64,000 bases of DNA, taken from positions 186,001 through 250,000 of the forward strand of contig NZ_JACIBK010000001.1 of NCBI RefSeq assembly GCF_014195325.1, written 5' to 3'. A model generated the notes under the pieces. It had not been told where the DNA came from and did no database searches. It worked only from the letters and a program-made list of their open reading frames with translations. Shown here piece after piece: positions 31,124 through 40,986 of the stretch. The stretch is from Rhizobium sp. BK650. Lineage in GTDB: Bacteria; Pseudomonadota; Alphaproteobacteria; Rhizobiales; Rhizobiaceae. Position numbers and translations under genes: made by a program. The first letter of the stretch is position 1, and every line of letters begins with the position of its first letter.

Positions 31124-31909
31124 ATGGCCATTCGCACCATCGTCTGGGGTGAAAACATCCATGAGACAACCAATGAGATCGTCCGGGGCATCTATCCCGA
31201 GGGCATGCACACGACCATCGCCAGGGCGCTGAACACCGATCCGGCGATTTCGGCGACCACCGCAACCCTGCAGGAGCCGGAGCACGGCCTGAGCGAAGCC
31301 CGGCTTGCCGAAACCGACGTCCTGACCTGGTGGGGCCACAAGGATCATGGCGCGGTCTCCGACGTCGTCGTCGAGCGTGTCGCCAAGCGGGTGTGGGAAG
31401 GCATGGGCCTCCTCGTGCTGCATTCCGGCCATTTCTCGAAGATCTTCAAGCGGCTGATGGGCACGCCCTGCGCGCTCAAGTGGCGTGAGGCAGGCGAGCG
31501 CGAACGTCTGTGGACGATCAATCAGCGCCACCCGATCGCAGCCGGTCTCGGCGAGCATTTCGAACTCGAAAACGAGGAGATGTATGGCGAGCAGTTTTCC
31601 GTGCCGGAACCGCTGGAGACGGTGTTCATTTCCTGGTTCCAGGGCGGCGAAGTCTTCCGCTCGGGCCTGACCTGGCGGCGCGGCGCCGGCAACATCTTCT
31701 ATTTCCGCCCCGGCCACGAAACCTACCCGACCTATCACGATGCCAACGTGCAGAAAGTGCTGATCAACGGCGTGAAGTGGGCCTATAACCCCGAGGGTGC
31801 ATTGAAGAGCATCACCGATGCGCCAAATGTGCCGGTAGAAAAAGCCCTGGAGCCGATCGTCGAACGCGGCCCGAGACTGCACCAGGCCGGCGAAGCCGGT
31901 TATCGTTGA
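31124..31909 (+). CDS. ThuA-like trehalose-utilisation protein
   Basis: 261 residues, a ThuA domain (class I glutamine amidotransferase-like fold): [25 protein letters not shown] (about 4-28), [13 protein letters not shown] (about 66-78), [14 protein letters not shown] and a C-terminal [28 protein letters not shown]. In S. meliloti ThuA-ThuB convert disaccharides such as trehalose toward 3-keto forms. It is followed 9 bp later by a Gfo/Idh/MocA dehydrogenase (ThuB-like), but the thuEFGK importer is absent here, so this may be a paralogous pair with another sugar. Confidence 0.85.
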   Translation: MAIRTIVWGENIHETTNEIVRGIYPEGMHTTIARALNTDPAISATTATLQEPEHGLSEARLAETDVLTWWGHKDHGAVSDVVVERVAKRVWEGMGLLVLHSGHFSKIFKRLMGTPCALKWREAGERERLWTINQRHPIAAGLGEHFELENEEMYGEQFSVPEPLETVFISWFQGGEVFRSGLTWRRGAGNIFYFRPGHETYPTYHDANVQKVLINGVKWAYNPEGALKSITDAPNVPVEKALEPIVERGPRLHQAGEAGYR

Positions 31910-31918
31910 GGAGCATCC

Positions 31919-32962
31919 ATGCGACTACTCGTTCTTGGTACGGGCGTAATGGCGAAAAACCAGCTCGCCCACTTCATGAATATGGACGGCGTGACCGTGG
32001 TCGGTGCTGTCGACACGGATCCCGACCGCCTCGGCGCCTTTGCCGACAAGTTCAATATCGAGAAGCGGTTCCTGACGCTCGACGAGGCGATCGCCTGGGG
32101 CGAGTTCGATGCCGCGACCAATATCACGCCTGACCGGATCCACCATCCGACCACCATGGCGCTGATCGCTGCCGGCAAGCATGTGCTGTGCGAGAAGCCG
32201 CTGGCGGAAAATTATCCGAAGGCTCTGGAGATGACGGAAGCGGCTGAAAAGGCCGGGGTCATCAACATGGTCAACCTCACCTATCGCAATGTCGCACCGC
32301 TGCAGCGCGCCCGCGAGATGGTTCTTGCCGGCGAGCTCGGCACGATCAAGCATGTGGAGGCCTCCTATCTGCAGAGTTGGCTGGTGTCGCGCGCCTGGGG
32401 GGACTGGCGTACGGAATCCACCTGGCTGTGGCGTCTGTCCACCGGTCACGGCTCGAACGGCGTGCTCGGCGATGTCGGCATCCACATCCTCGATTTCGCC
32501 GCCTATGGTGCTGCGACCGATATCGATCACGTCTTTGCGCGGCTGAAAACCTTCAACAAGGCGCCGGGCGGTCAGATCGGCGAATATATGCTCGACGCCA
32601 ATGACAGTTTCACCATGTCGGTCGATTTCGCCAATGGCGCGCTCGGGGTCATCCATGCCAGCCGCTGGGCGACCGGACATTTGAACGAGCTGAAGCTGCG
32701 CATCTATGGCGAAAAGGGCAGCCTCGAAGTCATCCACCGCCCAAGCGGTTCGGAGCTGCATGGCTGCCTTGGTGACGACGTCGAAACCGCGACCTGGAAG
32801 CCGGTCGAGGTGCCGCCGGTTCTGACCAACTATCAGCGCTTTGCCGAAGCCGTGGCAACGGGCGTGCAGCTCGATCCGAACTTCCGTCATGCAGCAAACC
32901 TGCAGAAGGTGCTCGACCTTGCCATGGTGACCGAGCGGGAACGTCGGGAGCTGAAAGTCTGA
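31919..32962 (+). CDS. Gfo/Idh/MocA-family oxidoreductase (ThuB-like)
   Basis: 347 residues. A Rossmann NAD(P) site LLVLGTGVMAKNQLAHF (about 3-19) precedes the catalytic EKPLAENYPKAL (Lys about 94, the family EKP motif) and the C-terminal beta-sheet domain (GDVGIHILDFAAYGA). GAGGAGC precedes the ATG, and it is in an operon with the ThuA-like gene. Probably oxidises a sugar hydroxyl. Confidence 0.88.
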   Translation: MRLLVLGTGVMAKNQLAHFMNMDGVTVVGAVDTDPDRLGAFADKFNIEKRFLTLDEAIAWGEFDAATNITPDRIHHPTTMALIAAGKHVLCEKPLAENYPKALEMTEAAEKAGVINMVNLTYRNVAPLQRAREMVLAGELGTIKHVEASYLQSWLVSRAWGDWRTESTWLWRLSTGHGSNGVLGDVGIHILDFAAYGAATDIDHVFARLKTFNKAPGGQIGEYMLDANDSFTMSVDFANGALGVIHASRWATGHLNELKLRIYGEKGSLEVIHRPSGSELHGCLGDDVETATWKPVEVPPVLTNYQRFAEAVATGVQLDPNFRHAANLQKVLDLAMVTERERRELKV

Positions 32963-33118
32963 TGCTTCCGCGAGGGAACCGCCGTGCTGGTGCGCGGCGG
33001 TCCCATGCGGCATTTGACCGCTAAACCTGTACTTGAGCCGCGCCCGGCACTATCCATATTTGTTCGATGGCCAACGCAGCAGCTGTCTTGTCGCCTCCTG
33101 CGCGGAAAGCCATCTCAT

Positions 33119-33230
33119 TGCCAGAGCATTTCCGTTTTTCCTACGAAACACGGAAGCGTTCTATTTCTTCGTTTTTGATGCAATTCCGGATGCAGAACCG
33201 CTTCGCACTTTTGCCGGAATTGCTGTTTTC
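33119..33230 (+). repeat. RIME-like element, full copy
   Basis: Two successive palindromes: GAGCATTTCCGTTTTTCCTACGAAACACGGAAGCGTTC-type and GCAATTCCGGATGCAG...CTTTTGCCGGAATTGC. About 110 bp, immediately upstream of the hydroxylase gene (15 bp before its ATG). It is the best complete copy in the window. Confidence 0.8.
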
Positions 33231-33245
33231 TGCAATGGAAAGCCC

Positions 33246-34085
33246 ATGACTGACGGTATTGCCAATACGCCCCTTCCTGAAAAGGCAGCATCTGCCCCTG
33301 CTACTCAAGACTTTGCCACCGCCGGGATCGCTCCCATGGACCGGCCGAGCGCCATAACGCGCTTCTTCATGGGCATCGTGGCCTGGGCCGAAGGCCTGAA
33401 CTTCAAATATGCAAAACTTGGCAATCCGCCGGTCTACGACAATGCCGTCTTCCCCTGGGCAAAGGAGGTCGAAAAGGCCTGGCCACAGATCCGTGCGGAG
33501 CTCGACCGCGTGCTGGTGCGCCAGAGCGAGCTGCCGAGCTTTCAGGAAATCTCCACCGACGTGCAGACCATCTCCAAGGATAATCGCTGGAAGACCTTCT
33601 TCCTCGTCGGCTTTGGCGTGAAGTCGGAGCAGAATATCCAGGCCTGCCCGGAAACCTGGAAAGCCGTGCAGAGGATCCCGGGGTTGAAGACGGCGATGTT
33701 TTCGATCTTCGAGCCCGGCAAACATCTGCCCCCGCATCGCGGTCCCTATAATGGCGTGCTGCGGCTGCATCTCGGCATGATCGTCCCGGAGCCGGCCGAT
33801 AAGATTGCCATTCGCGTCAAGGACCAGATCTGCCACTGGCAGGAAGGCAAGGCGCTGATTTTCGATGACGCCTATGAGCATGAGGCCTGGAACCACACGG
33901 ACAAGACGCGCGTCGTCCTGTTCATCGATTTCGTCAAGCCGCTGAAATTCCCGGCGCGTGTGATCAACTGGATTCTGCTCAATCTCGCGATTTTCACGCC
34001 GTTCATCCGCGAAGGGCTCGATAATCACAAGGAATGGGAAAAGAAGTTCTATGCGCAGGCGGAAGCGTTGCGCAATCGGGGTTGA
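33246..34085 (+). CDS. aspartyl/asparaginyl beta-hydroxylase family dioxygenase
   Basis: 279 residues from the ATG at 33246. The 2-oxoglutarate/Fe(II) fold is visible: KHLPPHRGPYNGVLRLHLG (iron His and substrate Arg, about 156-174) and FDDAYEHEAWNHTDKTRVVLFIDF (second His and Arg). A hydrophobic stretch near the C-terminus (VINWILLNLAIFTPF, about 238-252) may anchor it to the membrane. LpxO, which 2-hydroxylates lipid A, belongs here; a peptide hydroxylase is the other option. The upstream frame to 33033 is repeat-encoded and discarded. Confidence 0.85.
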   Translation: MTDGIANTPLPEKAASAPATQDFATAGIAPMDRPSAITRFFMGIVAWAEGLNFKYAKLGNPPVYDNAVFPWAKEVEKAWPQIRAELDRVLVRQSELPSFQEISTDVQTISKDNRWKTFFLVGFGVKSEQNIQACPETWKAVQRIPGLKTAMFSIFEPGKHLPPHRGPYNGVLRLHLGMIVPEPADKIAIRVKDQICHWQEGKALIFDDAYEHEAWNHTDKTRVVLFIDFVKPLKFPARVINWILLNLAIFTPFIREGLDNHKEWEKKFYAQAEALRNRG

Positions 34086-34133
34086 GACGGCGGAATCATG
34101 GGGGAGACAGGCCCCCGGCCGCTCGCTCTTCGC

Positions 34134-34216
34134 CATCCTCGGGCTTGTCCCGAGGATCTATCCATGTTGATGATATGGGCTACGGCTCAGACCTTGGGAT
34201 AAGCCCAAGGATGACG
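34134..34216. repeat. inverted repeat (ATCCTCGGGCTTGTCCCGAGG family)
   Basis: Two half elements in opposite orientation: CATCCTCGGGCTTGTCCCGAG (34134-34154) and CTTGGGATAAGCCCAAGGATG, each itself a palindrome. A separate dispersed repeat family, lying between convergent genes. Confidence 0.8.
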
Positions 34217-34246
34217 AGAGGGTTCATCGCCGCGTCCATAAGCAGA

Positions 34247-34270
34247 AGGCCCCGCCGCAGCGGGGCCTTC
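34247..34270. terminator. bidirectional terminator-like hairpin
   Basis: Perfect 10-bp stem AAGGCCCCGC / GCGGGGCCTT with CGCA loop, between the hydroxylase gene and the convergent DUF1236-type gene (6 bp from its stop). Confidence 0.8.
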
Positions 34271-34276
34271 TTGGCT

Positions 34277-34672
34277 TTACTCGATCACCTGAACCACACG
34301 ATGGGTCTGCGGCTCGACGATCACATGGCGGTTGTTGACAACCGTATAGGCATAGCGCGGATTATCCGGCACCGGGATGACCTGGACTTCCGCAGGCAGC
34401 GGCTTGCCGACCACGATCGGCTGCTGCACCACCACAGACGTGGGCGGCGCCGGCTGCTGTTCGACATAGGTTACGACCTCGCGCGGCGGCGGGTCGACTA
34501 CTGCACCGGCTACGCCGCCTGCCACACCGCCGATTGCGGCGCCTACCGGACCACCAACGATGGCGCCAGTGATTGCGCCGCCGGCAGCACCCGTCACAGC
34601 TCCGTCAGCCATCGCATTCGTGGCCAGAGACGAAAGCGCAAGTGCGCCAGATACAAGAAGGACCTTGTACAT
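34277..34672 (-). CDS. DUF1236-type secreted protein with glycine-zipper
   Basis: 131 residues. Signal peptide (ends NAMADG), then a Gly/Ala zipper GAAGGAITGAIVGGPVGAAIGG (read about 26-52), a Pro-rich segment, and a C-terminal DUF1236 domain (PVPDNPRYAYTVVNNRHVIVEPQTHRVVQVIE in part). Common in rhizobia, probably envelope-associated; function unknown. GGAG precedes the start. Ends at a strong hairpin. Confidence 0.85.
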   Translation of the reverse strand: MYKVLLVSGALALSSLATNAMADGAVTGAAGGAITGAIVGGPVGAAIGGVAGGVAGAVVDPPPREVVTYVEQQPAPPTSVVVQQPIVVGKPLPAEVQVIPVPDNPRYAYTVVNNRHVIVEPQTHRVVQVIE

Positions 34673-34687
34673 TTTGCTTCTCCTTTA

Positions 34688-34796
34688 GCTCGAGAGCATT
34701 TGCGTTTTTCGAGGAAAGACGAAAATGCTGTCCGCTTCTTTTCAGGCAATCCCTGACGCAAAGGCGCTGGGCGCTTTACTGGAATTGCTTGGGTTT
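34688..34796 (+). repeat. RIME-like element, full copy
   Basis: CGAGAGCATTTGCGTTTTTCGAGG...GAAAATGCTGTCCGCTTC, then GCAATCCCTGACGCAAAGGC...TTTACTGGAATTGCTT. More diverged than the copy at 33119. Confidence 0.7.
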
Positions 34797-34881
34797 GCGC
34801 TGGATTAACGAGCCTGCCATTTCGTTGTTCCGGCTTCCGAGTCACGGTTTGGGAGCTCGGTTCACATAGCGTGAAGCGCGG

Positions 34882-35994
34882 CTATTCCAGCCTGCGGCGG
34901 AACAGCCAGGCGGCCGCGCCGAGTGTCACTGACGCAATCAGCGCCAGCGGGACGGTCAGGTTCAGCACCTCGCCTGCCGGGATATCCTTCAGGAAAACGC
35001 CTTTGACGATGATGAGGAAATAGCGCAACGGATTGATGATCGTGACCGGCTGCAGCCAGTCCGGCATGTTTTCGATCGGTGTCGCGAAACCCGAAAGCAG
35101 CATGGCCGGCACCATGAACAGGAAGGCGCCGAGGATCGCCTGCTGCTGTGTCATCGAGAGCGCCGAGATGAAGAGGCCGAGGCCCGCGACCGAAGCCAGA
35201 TAGAAGATCGAGCTGCCGTAAAGCAGGAAGAGCGAGCCGCGCAAAGGCACGCCGAAGATGAAGATCGCTGCCAGCACATAGAGCGTCATGTGGAAAAGGC
35301 CGATCATCATGGGCGGAATGAGCTTGCCGATCAGGATCTCATGCACGCGCAGCGGCGAGACCATCAACTGGTCGAAGGTGCCGAGCTCCCTTTCGCGGGC
35401 GATGGAGAGCGCGGTGACGATGAGGCCGATCAGAAGCGCGATGCTGGCGATCAGGTTCGGCACCATGAACCATTGATAGGTGAGATTGGCGTTGAACCAG
35501 TTGCGCGGCACCGCCGCCACCGTTTTCGCCACGGCGCGCCGGCCGGCCGGTGTTTCGGCCGAGAGCGTCATGCCGATCTGGGTCAGATAGCCGGAAACGA
35601 TCTGCGAGGCGTTGGAGCGGCGGCCGTCGAGAATGATCTGCAGGTCGGCCGGAATGCCAGCCTCGATGTTGCGGGAGAAATCCGGGCCGATCTCGATTGC
35701 GGCGATCGCCGTCTGGCCGTCGATTGCGTTGCGGATATCGGCCTGGTTTTCGGCAGTCTCGATGCGCCGGAAGGTCGGCGAGCCCTGGATGCGCTGGATC
35801 AGCTCCTGTCCCCAATGGCCGCTGTCGCGGTTCAGTACCATGACATCGACATTGCGCACCTCGAGCGTTGCCGCATAGGAAAAGACAAGGAGCTGCATGA
35901 TCGGCGGCACGATGAGCACGAAGCGCCCCTTGGGATCGCGCAGCACCGCGAGCAGTTCCTTTGTCATAAGGGCTTTCAGGCGGGTCCACCACAT
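34882..35994 (-). CDS. ybhR: ABC-2 exporter permease (YbhR-like)
   Basis: 370 residues from the ATG at 35994. One N-terminal helix (about 27-46) precedes a large periplasmic domain (about 50-180) and five C-terminal helices, including ARERELGTFDQLMVSPLR and FATPIENMPDWLQPVTIINPLRYF, the ABC2 signature near the end. It pairs with the preceding permease (1-bp gap). Last gene of the cecR-HlyD-ATPase-permease-permease operon, matching the order of E. coli cecR/ybhGFSR. Confidence 0.88.
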   Translation of the reverse strand: MWWTRLKALMTKELLAVLRDPKGRFVLIVPPIMQLLVFSYAATLEVRNVDVMVLNRDSGHWGQELIQRIQGSPTFRRIETAENQADIRNAIDGQTAIAAIEIGPDFSRNIEAGIPADLQIILDGRRSNASQIVSGYLTQIGMTLSAETPAGRRAVAKTVAAVPRNWFNANLTYQWFMVPNLIASIALLIGLIVTALSIARERELGTFDQLMVSPLRVHEILIGKLIPPMMIGLFHMTLYVLAAIFIFGVPLRGSLFLLYGSSIFYLASVAGLGLFISALSMTQQQAILGAFLFMVPAMLLSGFATPIENMPDWLQPVTIINPLRYFLIIVKGVFLKDIPAGEVLNLTVPLALIASVTLGAAAWLFRRRLE

Positions 35995-35995
35995 C

Positions 35996-37120
35996 TTAGC
36001 CGATCCTCTTTCTGGTGCTGCGGGCGGCCAGCAAGAACATGATGCCGCCGATCGTAAGCATGACGGCGATCGAGCGTGCAAACATCGGCCAGATATCGCC
36101 CGCCAGGAACACCGTCTGCAGGCTGGGGATGAGATAGCGCGCCGGTACGATGAAGGTGATCCACTGGATGATCCGAGGCATTGAATTGATCTCGAAGATA
36201 AAGCCCGACAGCAGGAAGGCCGGCAGGAAGGCGGAGATCAGCGCGATCTGCGAGGCGAGGAACTGGTTTTTCGTGGCCGTCGAGATCAGCAGGCCCTGGC
36301 CGAGCGCGGGGATCAGGAAGGCGGCCGACAGCGTATAGAGCGCGAGAACGGAGCCGCGGAAGGGAACGCCGAAGAGGAAGACGGCAAGCAGCACGCAGAG
36401 CGTCATGGAGGCAAGGCCGAGCAGGAAATAGGGGAGGATCTTGCCGGCAAGCAGTTCGGCCGATGTGACGGGCGTTGCCATCATCGCCTCCATCGTGCCG
36501 CGTTCCCATTCGCGGGCGACGACCAGCGAGGTCAAAAGCGTTCCGACCAGCGTCATGACGATGGCGATGGAGCCGGGGACGAGGAAGTTGCGGCTCGTCA
36601 GCTCCGGGTTGAACCAGAAGCGCTGTTCTATGGAAATGGGTGGCCCGGCGGCGACCGTTTCGGACTGGCGCTGACGCTCCCAGTTGGCGACGGCGCCTTG
36701 CGCATAGTTCTGGACGAAATTGGCGGTGTTCGGGTCTGAACCATCGACGAGAACCTGGATCTGCGGATGATTGCCGGCGGCATAGTCCTGCGCGAAATCT
36801 GCGGGAATGACGACGATGCCGCGGACGTTGCCGAGCACGAGATCCTCTTCGAACATGCGCCGGTCGCGCCCGACGGCGACGGAGAAATAGCGGGAGGCCT
36901 GGAAGCTTGCCGCGAGGTCCTGCGTCAGCGGCGTTGCCTGTTCCAGCACCAGGCCGATGCGGGTGCGGGTCGTATCCAGCGATACGCCGTAACCGAAGAG
37001 GAAAAGCAGGATCAGCGGCAGGACGAAGGCGATGAGAATGGTGCTGGGATCGCGGATCGCCTGATAGCTTTCCTTGCGCACGAGGGCGGCGAAGCGACGG
37101 GCTCTGGAGGAGGTGCTCAT
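35996..37120 (-). CDS. ybhS: ABC-2 exporter permease (YbhS-like)
   Basis: 374 residues from the ATG at 37120, which overlaps the ATPase stop by 4 nt; the longer upstream frame is antisense-phase noise. Same layout as the next gene: N-terminal helix (about 27-46), large periplasmic domain, then AREWERGTMEAMMATPVTSAEL and FIFEINSMPRIIQWITFIVPARYL. Together they form the membrane channel. Confidence 0.88.
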   Translation of the reverse strand: MSTSSRARRFAALVRKESYQAIRDPSTILIAFVLPLILLFLFGYGVSLDTTRTRIGLVLEQATPLTQDLAASFQASRYFSVAVGRDRRMFEEDLVLGNVRGIVVIPADFAQDYAAGNHPQIQVLVDGSDPNTANFVQNYAQGAVANWERQRQSETVAAGPPISIEQRFWFNPELTSRNFLVPGSIAIVMTLVGTLLTSLVVAREWERGTMEAMMATPVTSAELLAGKILPYFLLGLASMTLCVLLAVFLFGVPFRGSVLALYTLSAAFLIPALGQGLLISTATKNQFLASQIALISAFLPAFLLSGFIFEINSMPRIIQWITFIVPARYLIPSLQTVFLAGDIWPMFARSIAVMLTIGGIMFLLAARSTRKRIG

Positions 37121-38856
37121 GCGGCTTTCTCCGCCTCCGAGTCCTTGATGAGGGCGATGAAGGCATCCTCCATCGTCGGATCCGGCGCTTCCCTGGTGGC
37201 GACGCGCGCCTTCAACTCGTCGGGCGAACCAAGCGCGATCGAGCGGCCGCGATAGATCAGCGAGATGCGGTCGCAATATTCGGCCTCGTCCATGAAATGC
37301 GTTGTCACCAGCACCGTGACGCCCTTTTCGACGAGACCATTGATATGCGTCCAGAATTCGCGCCGGGTGATCGGGTCGACGCCTGACGTGGGCTCGTCGA
37401 GAAAGAGCGCGCGGGGCTCGTGCATGACGGCGCAGGCGAGCGCCAGGCGCTGTTTCAGGCCGAGCGGCAGATCCTTGGCCGAATGACGTGCATGGCGGGA
37501 AAAATCGAAGATCTCGGTCATCAGCTCTATGCGCTCGCGCCTGATGCTGCCGGAAAGACCGTAAACGCCGGCGAAGAATTCGAGATTCTGCATGACCGTG
37601 AGATCGCCATAGAGCGAGAATTTCTGCGCCATGTAGCCGAGCTGGTTGCGGGCCTCGGCGGCATCCTTGCGCAGATCGAAGCCGGCGACGCGGCCTTCGC
37701 CCTCCGTCGGCTTCAGCAGGCCGCAGAGCATCTTGAAGGTGGTGGATTTGCCCGCGCCGTTCGGCCCGAGCAGGCCGAAAATCTCGCCGCGGCTTATATC
37801 GAAGGTGATCTTGTCGGCGGCGGTGAAATCCCCGAAACGCTTCGTGAGGCCGCGGGCTTCGATCACGGGGCGATCGCCGGTTTCGCTCGGCGCCGCTTGC
37901 GCTTCCGCGAGCTTGGAGCGCCCGCCGGGGCCGCCGCCCAGCATATCGACGAAGGCATCCTCGAAGCGAGGTTGGGTGGGGGTAAGTTTTGCCCCACCGG
38001 CTGCGGCGATATCGGGGGCGCCGTCCTTGCCAGCGACGAGGCGGATGGCGTCCCCCTGGATCACGCCATCGATGACGCCTTTCGCCTGCAGGAGTTCGGC
38101 GAGCACCTGGCGCCTGCGGCCCGTGACACCCGAGACCTTGAAGACGCGATCCTCCACGTGGCCGGTCAGGTCGTGCGGCTTGCCGGAAAAGAGCAGCTTG
38201 CCCTGGTTGAGCAGCAGAACGTGATCGCAGGCTTCGGCCTCGTCCAGATAGGCCGTCGACCAGAGCACGCCGATGCCTTCCTGCGTCAGGTTCTCGACCA
38301 TTTTCCAGAGGTCGCGCCGCGAGATCGGGTCGACGCCGACGCCGGGTTCGTCGAGCAGCAGCAGGCGCGGCTTTTTCAGCAGCGCGCAGGCAAGGCCGAG
38401 CTTCTGCTTCATGCCGCCCGAGAGTTTGCCGGCAAGCCGTGTCGTGAAGCGCTTCAGATCGGTGAAAGTCAAAAGCTCGTCGAAGGCTGCGGCGCGCTCG
38501 CCCTTCGGCAGGCCGCGCAGATCGGCATAGAGATCGAGGTTTTCCTGAACCGAGAGATCCTCATAGAGGCCGAAGCGCTGCGGCATGTAGCCGATCGATG
38601 CCTGGATGGCGGCCGGGTTTTTGCGCGTGTCGAAGCCCAACACCTCGACCGTGCCGCTGTCGGGCAGCATGAGCCCGGTCATCAGCCGGATCAACGTCGT
38701 CTTGCCGGCGCCGTCAGGGCCGACGAGGCCGGTGATGGCGCCGCGCTTGACCTCGCCGGAGACGGAATCGAGTGCGGCCGGGCCATCACTGAAGCGTTTG
38801 GTGACATCGGTCAGCCGGACCAGCGCTTCATCCGTCGGAGTGGAGGAGGGGCTCAT
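37117..38856 (-). CDS. ybhF: ABC exporter ATP-binding protein with two ATPase domains (YbhF-like)
   Basis: 579 residues with tandem NBDs. Domain 1: Walker [10 protein letters not shown] (about 43-51), signature [16 protein letters not shown] (about 145-160), Walker [13 protein letters not shown]. Domain 2: [10 protein letters not shown] (about 367-376), [23 protein letters not shown] (about 467-490) where the signature is DLPLGLKQR rather than LSGG. The degenerate second signature suggests one non-canonical ATP site. E. coli YbhF has the same two-domain form. Overlaps neighbours on both sides by 4 nt. Confidence 0.92.
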   Translation of the reverse strand: MSPSSTPTDEALVRLTDVTKRFSDGPAALDSVSGEVKRGAITGLVGPDGAGKTTLIRLMTGLMLPDSGTVEVLGFDTRKNPAAIQASIGYMPQRFGLYEDLSVQENLDLYADLRGLPKGERAAAFDELLTFTDLKRFTTRLAGKLSGGMKQKLGLACALLKKPRLLLLDEPGVGVDPISRRDLWKMVENLTQEGIGVLWSTAYLDEAEACDHVLLLNQGKLLFSGKPHDLTGHVEDRVFKVSGVTGRRRQVLAELLQAKGVIDGVIQGDAIRLVAGKDGAPDIAAAGGAKLTPTQPRFEDAFVDMLGGGPGGRSKLAEAQAAPSETGDRPVIEARGLTKRFGDFTAADKITFDISRGEIFGLLGPNGAGKSTTFKMLCGLLKPTEGEGRVAGFDLRKDAAEARNQLGYMAQKFSLYGDLTVMQNLEFFAGVYGLSGSIRRERIELMTEIFDFSRHARHSAKDLPLGLKQRLALACAVMHEPRALFLDEPTSGVDPITRREFWTHINGLVEKGVTVLVTTHFMDEAEYCDRISLIYRGRSIALGSPDELKARVATREAPDPTMEDAFIALIKDSEAEKAA

Positions 38857-39860
38857 GGCGTGGCCGGCGAGGGAAAGCGCACCGTGACCGGCATGCCCTG
38901 GCGCAGGTCCGGGCCAGGCTTGTCGATGACGATGCGCAGGCGATAGACGAGGTCGGTGCGCAATTGCGGCGTCTCGACCGATTTCGGCGTGAACTCGGCC
39001 ACCGGCGAGATGAAGCCGATCGTGCCGTCGTAGGGTTTATCGGCTTGCGTATCCGAGGTCACCTGAACCTTCATGCCGGGATGCAGGCGGCCGAGATCGC
39101 CTTCCGCCACATAGCTGCGCACCCAGACCGGCTGCGTCAGCGAGAGCACATAGACGGTATCGGCAGGCGAAACGATGGCGCCGGGTTCGCGCACACGGGA
39201 AAGGATGACGCCGTCGTTCGGCGCACGCAATTCGGTATCGGCAAGCGAGATGCGGGCGGAGGTGAGCGAGGATTGCGCGGCCTGCAACTGCGCTTGCGCA
39301 TTGGCGATGTCCTCCACGCGGCTGCCCTCCTGCAGAAGTTTCAGCGCCTCGTTGGCGGAATCCGCGCGGGCAGCGGCCATCGAGCGGTTGGCCGTCGCCT
39401 GGTCGAGACTTGCCTCCGAAATCGTGCCCTGCGGGCGCAGCTGACGCGCGCGGTCATAGGCGATATTGGCATTGTTGAGCGCGGCAAGGCTTTCCTCATA
39501 GGCGGCCTGGGCCTGGGCGATTTCCGTCGGGCGCGGGCCGGCCTTCAGCTTGTCGAGTGTTGCCTGCAGGGCGGCGACATCGGCTTCGGCAGAGGCAACG
39601 GCGGCCGCGAAAGGCGCGGCATCGAGTTGGCCGAGCACATCACCGATTTTGACCATGTCGCCCTCATCGACGGCAAGCGAGGCAATCCGGCCATTGACGC
39701 GGAAGCCGAGGGAGACCTGGCGGATATCGACATTGCCGTAGAGCGCGAATTCTCCTGATCGTTCCGGCAGCCAGCCGAATTTCTGCGGAAGGCCGTACCA
39801 CCAGGCGGCAGCACCCGCCGCAACGAGTATGATGATGGCAAGGGGGACGATCCGTCTCAT
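38853..39860 (-). CDS. ybhG: HlyD-family membrane fusion protein (YbhG-like)
   Basis: 335 residues. A signal anchor (about 6-22) is followed by the lipoyl half [20 protein letters not shown] (about 41-60), a helical hairpin (about 85-205) and the second half with [21 protein letters not shown]. Links the two-permease ABC exporter to the periplasm or an outer-membrane channel. Overlaps cecR and the ATPase gene by 4 nt each. Confidence 0.9.
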   Translation of the reverse strand: MRRIVPLAIIILVAAGAAAWWYGLPQKFGWLPERSGEFALYGNVDIRQVSLGFRVNGRIASLAVDEGDMVKIGDVLGQLDAAPFAAAVASAEADVAALQATLDKLKAGPRPTEIAQAQAAYEESLAALNNANIAYDRARQLRPQGTISEASLDQATANRSMAAARADSANEALKLLQEGSRVEDIANAQAQLQAAQSSLTSARISLADTELRAPNDGVILSRVREPGAIVSPADTVYVLSLTQPVWVRSYVAEGDLGRLHPGMKVQVTSDTQADKPYDGTIGFISPVAEFTPKSVETPQLRTDLVYRLRIVIDKPGPDLRQGMPVTVRFPSPATP

Positions 39861-40546
39861 CTTCTATGTCCTTTCGTCGGCTCCAGCAGGCCGACAAGCT
39901 CTGCAACAAGATTGCGCAGGGTCTGGAGTTGTTCAGGGCCGACCGACTGCCACTCCATCTGGGCGAGAACGGCGGCGTGAGCGACGCGGAAGACCATGAT
40001 GTTGCCGACGAAGGCGAGGGTGCGCAGCCGCACATGTTCGCTGGCCGGGTCTTCGCCCAGGATCGCGCCGATCATCTGCCGCACGATGCCGATCATCGGA
40101 CCCATTAGGCCTCGATAGACCCGGGCGAAAGCCTCGGTTGGCTCCATCTGCTCGCGGATGATGAAGCGCGCCCAGGGCTCCGATTCCTTGCTGACGAAAA
40201 GGCTGACCATGGTCATTGCCATATCGGTCAGAAAAAGCCGCGCCTCTTCTTCGCTCAGTGCTTCTCCGGCCGAAGCGAGCTCCATGAGACGGGCGCCAAT
40301 GCGCTGCCGCAGGCCGCCGACATGGCGCTCGATACGGGTGACCAGATATTCCGCCGTCGCGACATAGAGGCCTTCCTTGCTGCCGAAATAATAGGGAATG
40401 GCCTGCAGGTTGACGCCCGCAGCCTCGCTCAGCTGCCGCGTCGACGTGCCGTCGAAGCCGTAACGGCCGAAGACGTCGAGTGCCGCAGACAGCAGCTTTT
40501 CCCGCGTGATCTCGGCGCGGTTCGATTGAGTCTGTTCATCAGTCAT
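39857..40546 (-). CDS. cecR: TetR-family regulator with DUF1956 C-terminal domain (CecR-like)
   Basis: 229 residues. [43 protein letters not shown] (about 23-62, read in parts). The C-terminal DUF1956 domain ([20 protein letters not shown]... then [18 protein letters not shown]) matches CecR/YbiH, which in E. coli controls ybhGFSR and antibiotic sensitivity. First gene of the operon. Its promoter puts the start codon within 0-1 nt of the predicted transcription start, so the mRNA may be leaderless. Confidence 0.88.
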   Translation of the reverse strand: MTDEQTQSNRAEITREKLLSAALDVFGRYGFDGTSTRQLSEAAGVNLQAIPYYFGSKEGLYVATAEYLVTRIERHVGGLRQRIGARLMELASAGEALSEEEARLFLTDMAMTMVSLFVSKESEPWARFIIREQMEPTEAFARVYRGLMGPMIGIVRQMIGAILGEDPASEHVRLRTLAFVGNIMVFRVAHAAVLAQMEWQSVGPEQLQTLRNLVAELVGLLEPTKGHRR

Positions 40547-40552
40547 GTCTCA

Positions 40553-40581
40553 TTTATAGCTCAAGCAAAGATTTCAGTCAA
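40553..40581 (-). promoter_or_regulatory. sigma-70-type promoter of the cecR operon
   Basis: Minus strand TTGACT (40581-40576), 17-bp spacer, TATAAA (40558-40553). The ATG of cecR is at 40546-40544, so the expected start site coincides with the start codon. Confidence 0.7.
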
Positions 40582-40627
40582 TCGAATGAATGTTTTCGGG
40601 GCAAGCCGGTGCGGTTGCGCTCGCCGG

Positions 40628-40652
40628 GTTTACAGTTTGTACTTCCGTAAAC
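40628..40652. promoter_or_regulatory. inverted repeat, possible operator
   Basis: GTTTAC (40628-40633), 13 bp, GTAAAC (40647-40652), in the divergent gap between cecR and a small secreted protein gene. Candidate regulator site; no binding protein is shown. Confidence 0.4.
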
Positions 40653-40677
40653 TCTAATATTATGGCTGAATGGCCTG

Positions 40678-40962
40678 ATGAGAAAACCTGTCACGCCAAG
40701 TATGGGACGGCATGCCTGGACAGCGCTCGTTGCCGGCGCTGTCCTTGTTCTTCCTGTGACCATGGTTTGCGCCGATGATGCCGGTTTGCAAAAGGGCAGC
40801 CGCCGGCAAAACGAAGTCCTGAAGCAGGCGCCTCACGAGGGGCAGCTGACGGCGCCGCACCTGACTGCGGTCTGGTGGCTCGAGATCAGGCAGGACGCAT
40901 CGCACGGCGACGACACGCAGAATTCGAAGCAGGTCTTCGTGCGCAGCGAGGAGCATCGATGA
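40678..40962 (+). CDS. small secreted hypothetical protein
   Basis: 94 residues. The N-terminal signal peptide (about 1-32, HAWTALVAGAVLVLPVTMVCADD) is clear; the mature part is polar without known motif. It is divergent from cecR and could be regulated with it. No strong ribosome site is seen, so the call is moderate. Confidence 0.5.
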   Translation: MRKPVTPSMGRHAWTALVAGAVLVLPVTMVCADDAGLQKGSRRQNEVLKQAPHEGQLTAPHLTAVWWLEIRQDASHGDDTQNSKQVFVRSEEHR

Positions 40963-40986
40963 TGCGGCTGCGCTGCTTTCACAACG

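Noticed and set aside
37420..38946. 508-residue open frame on the plus strand
   Set aside because: Antisense to the two-domain ATPase gene with all ABC motifs; no domain of its own.
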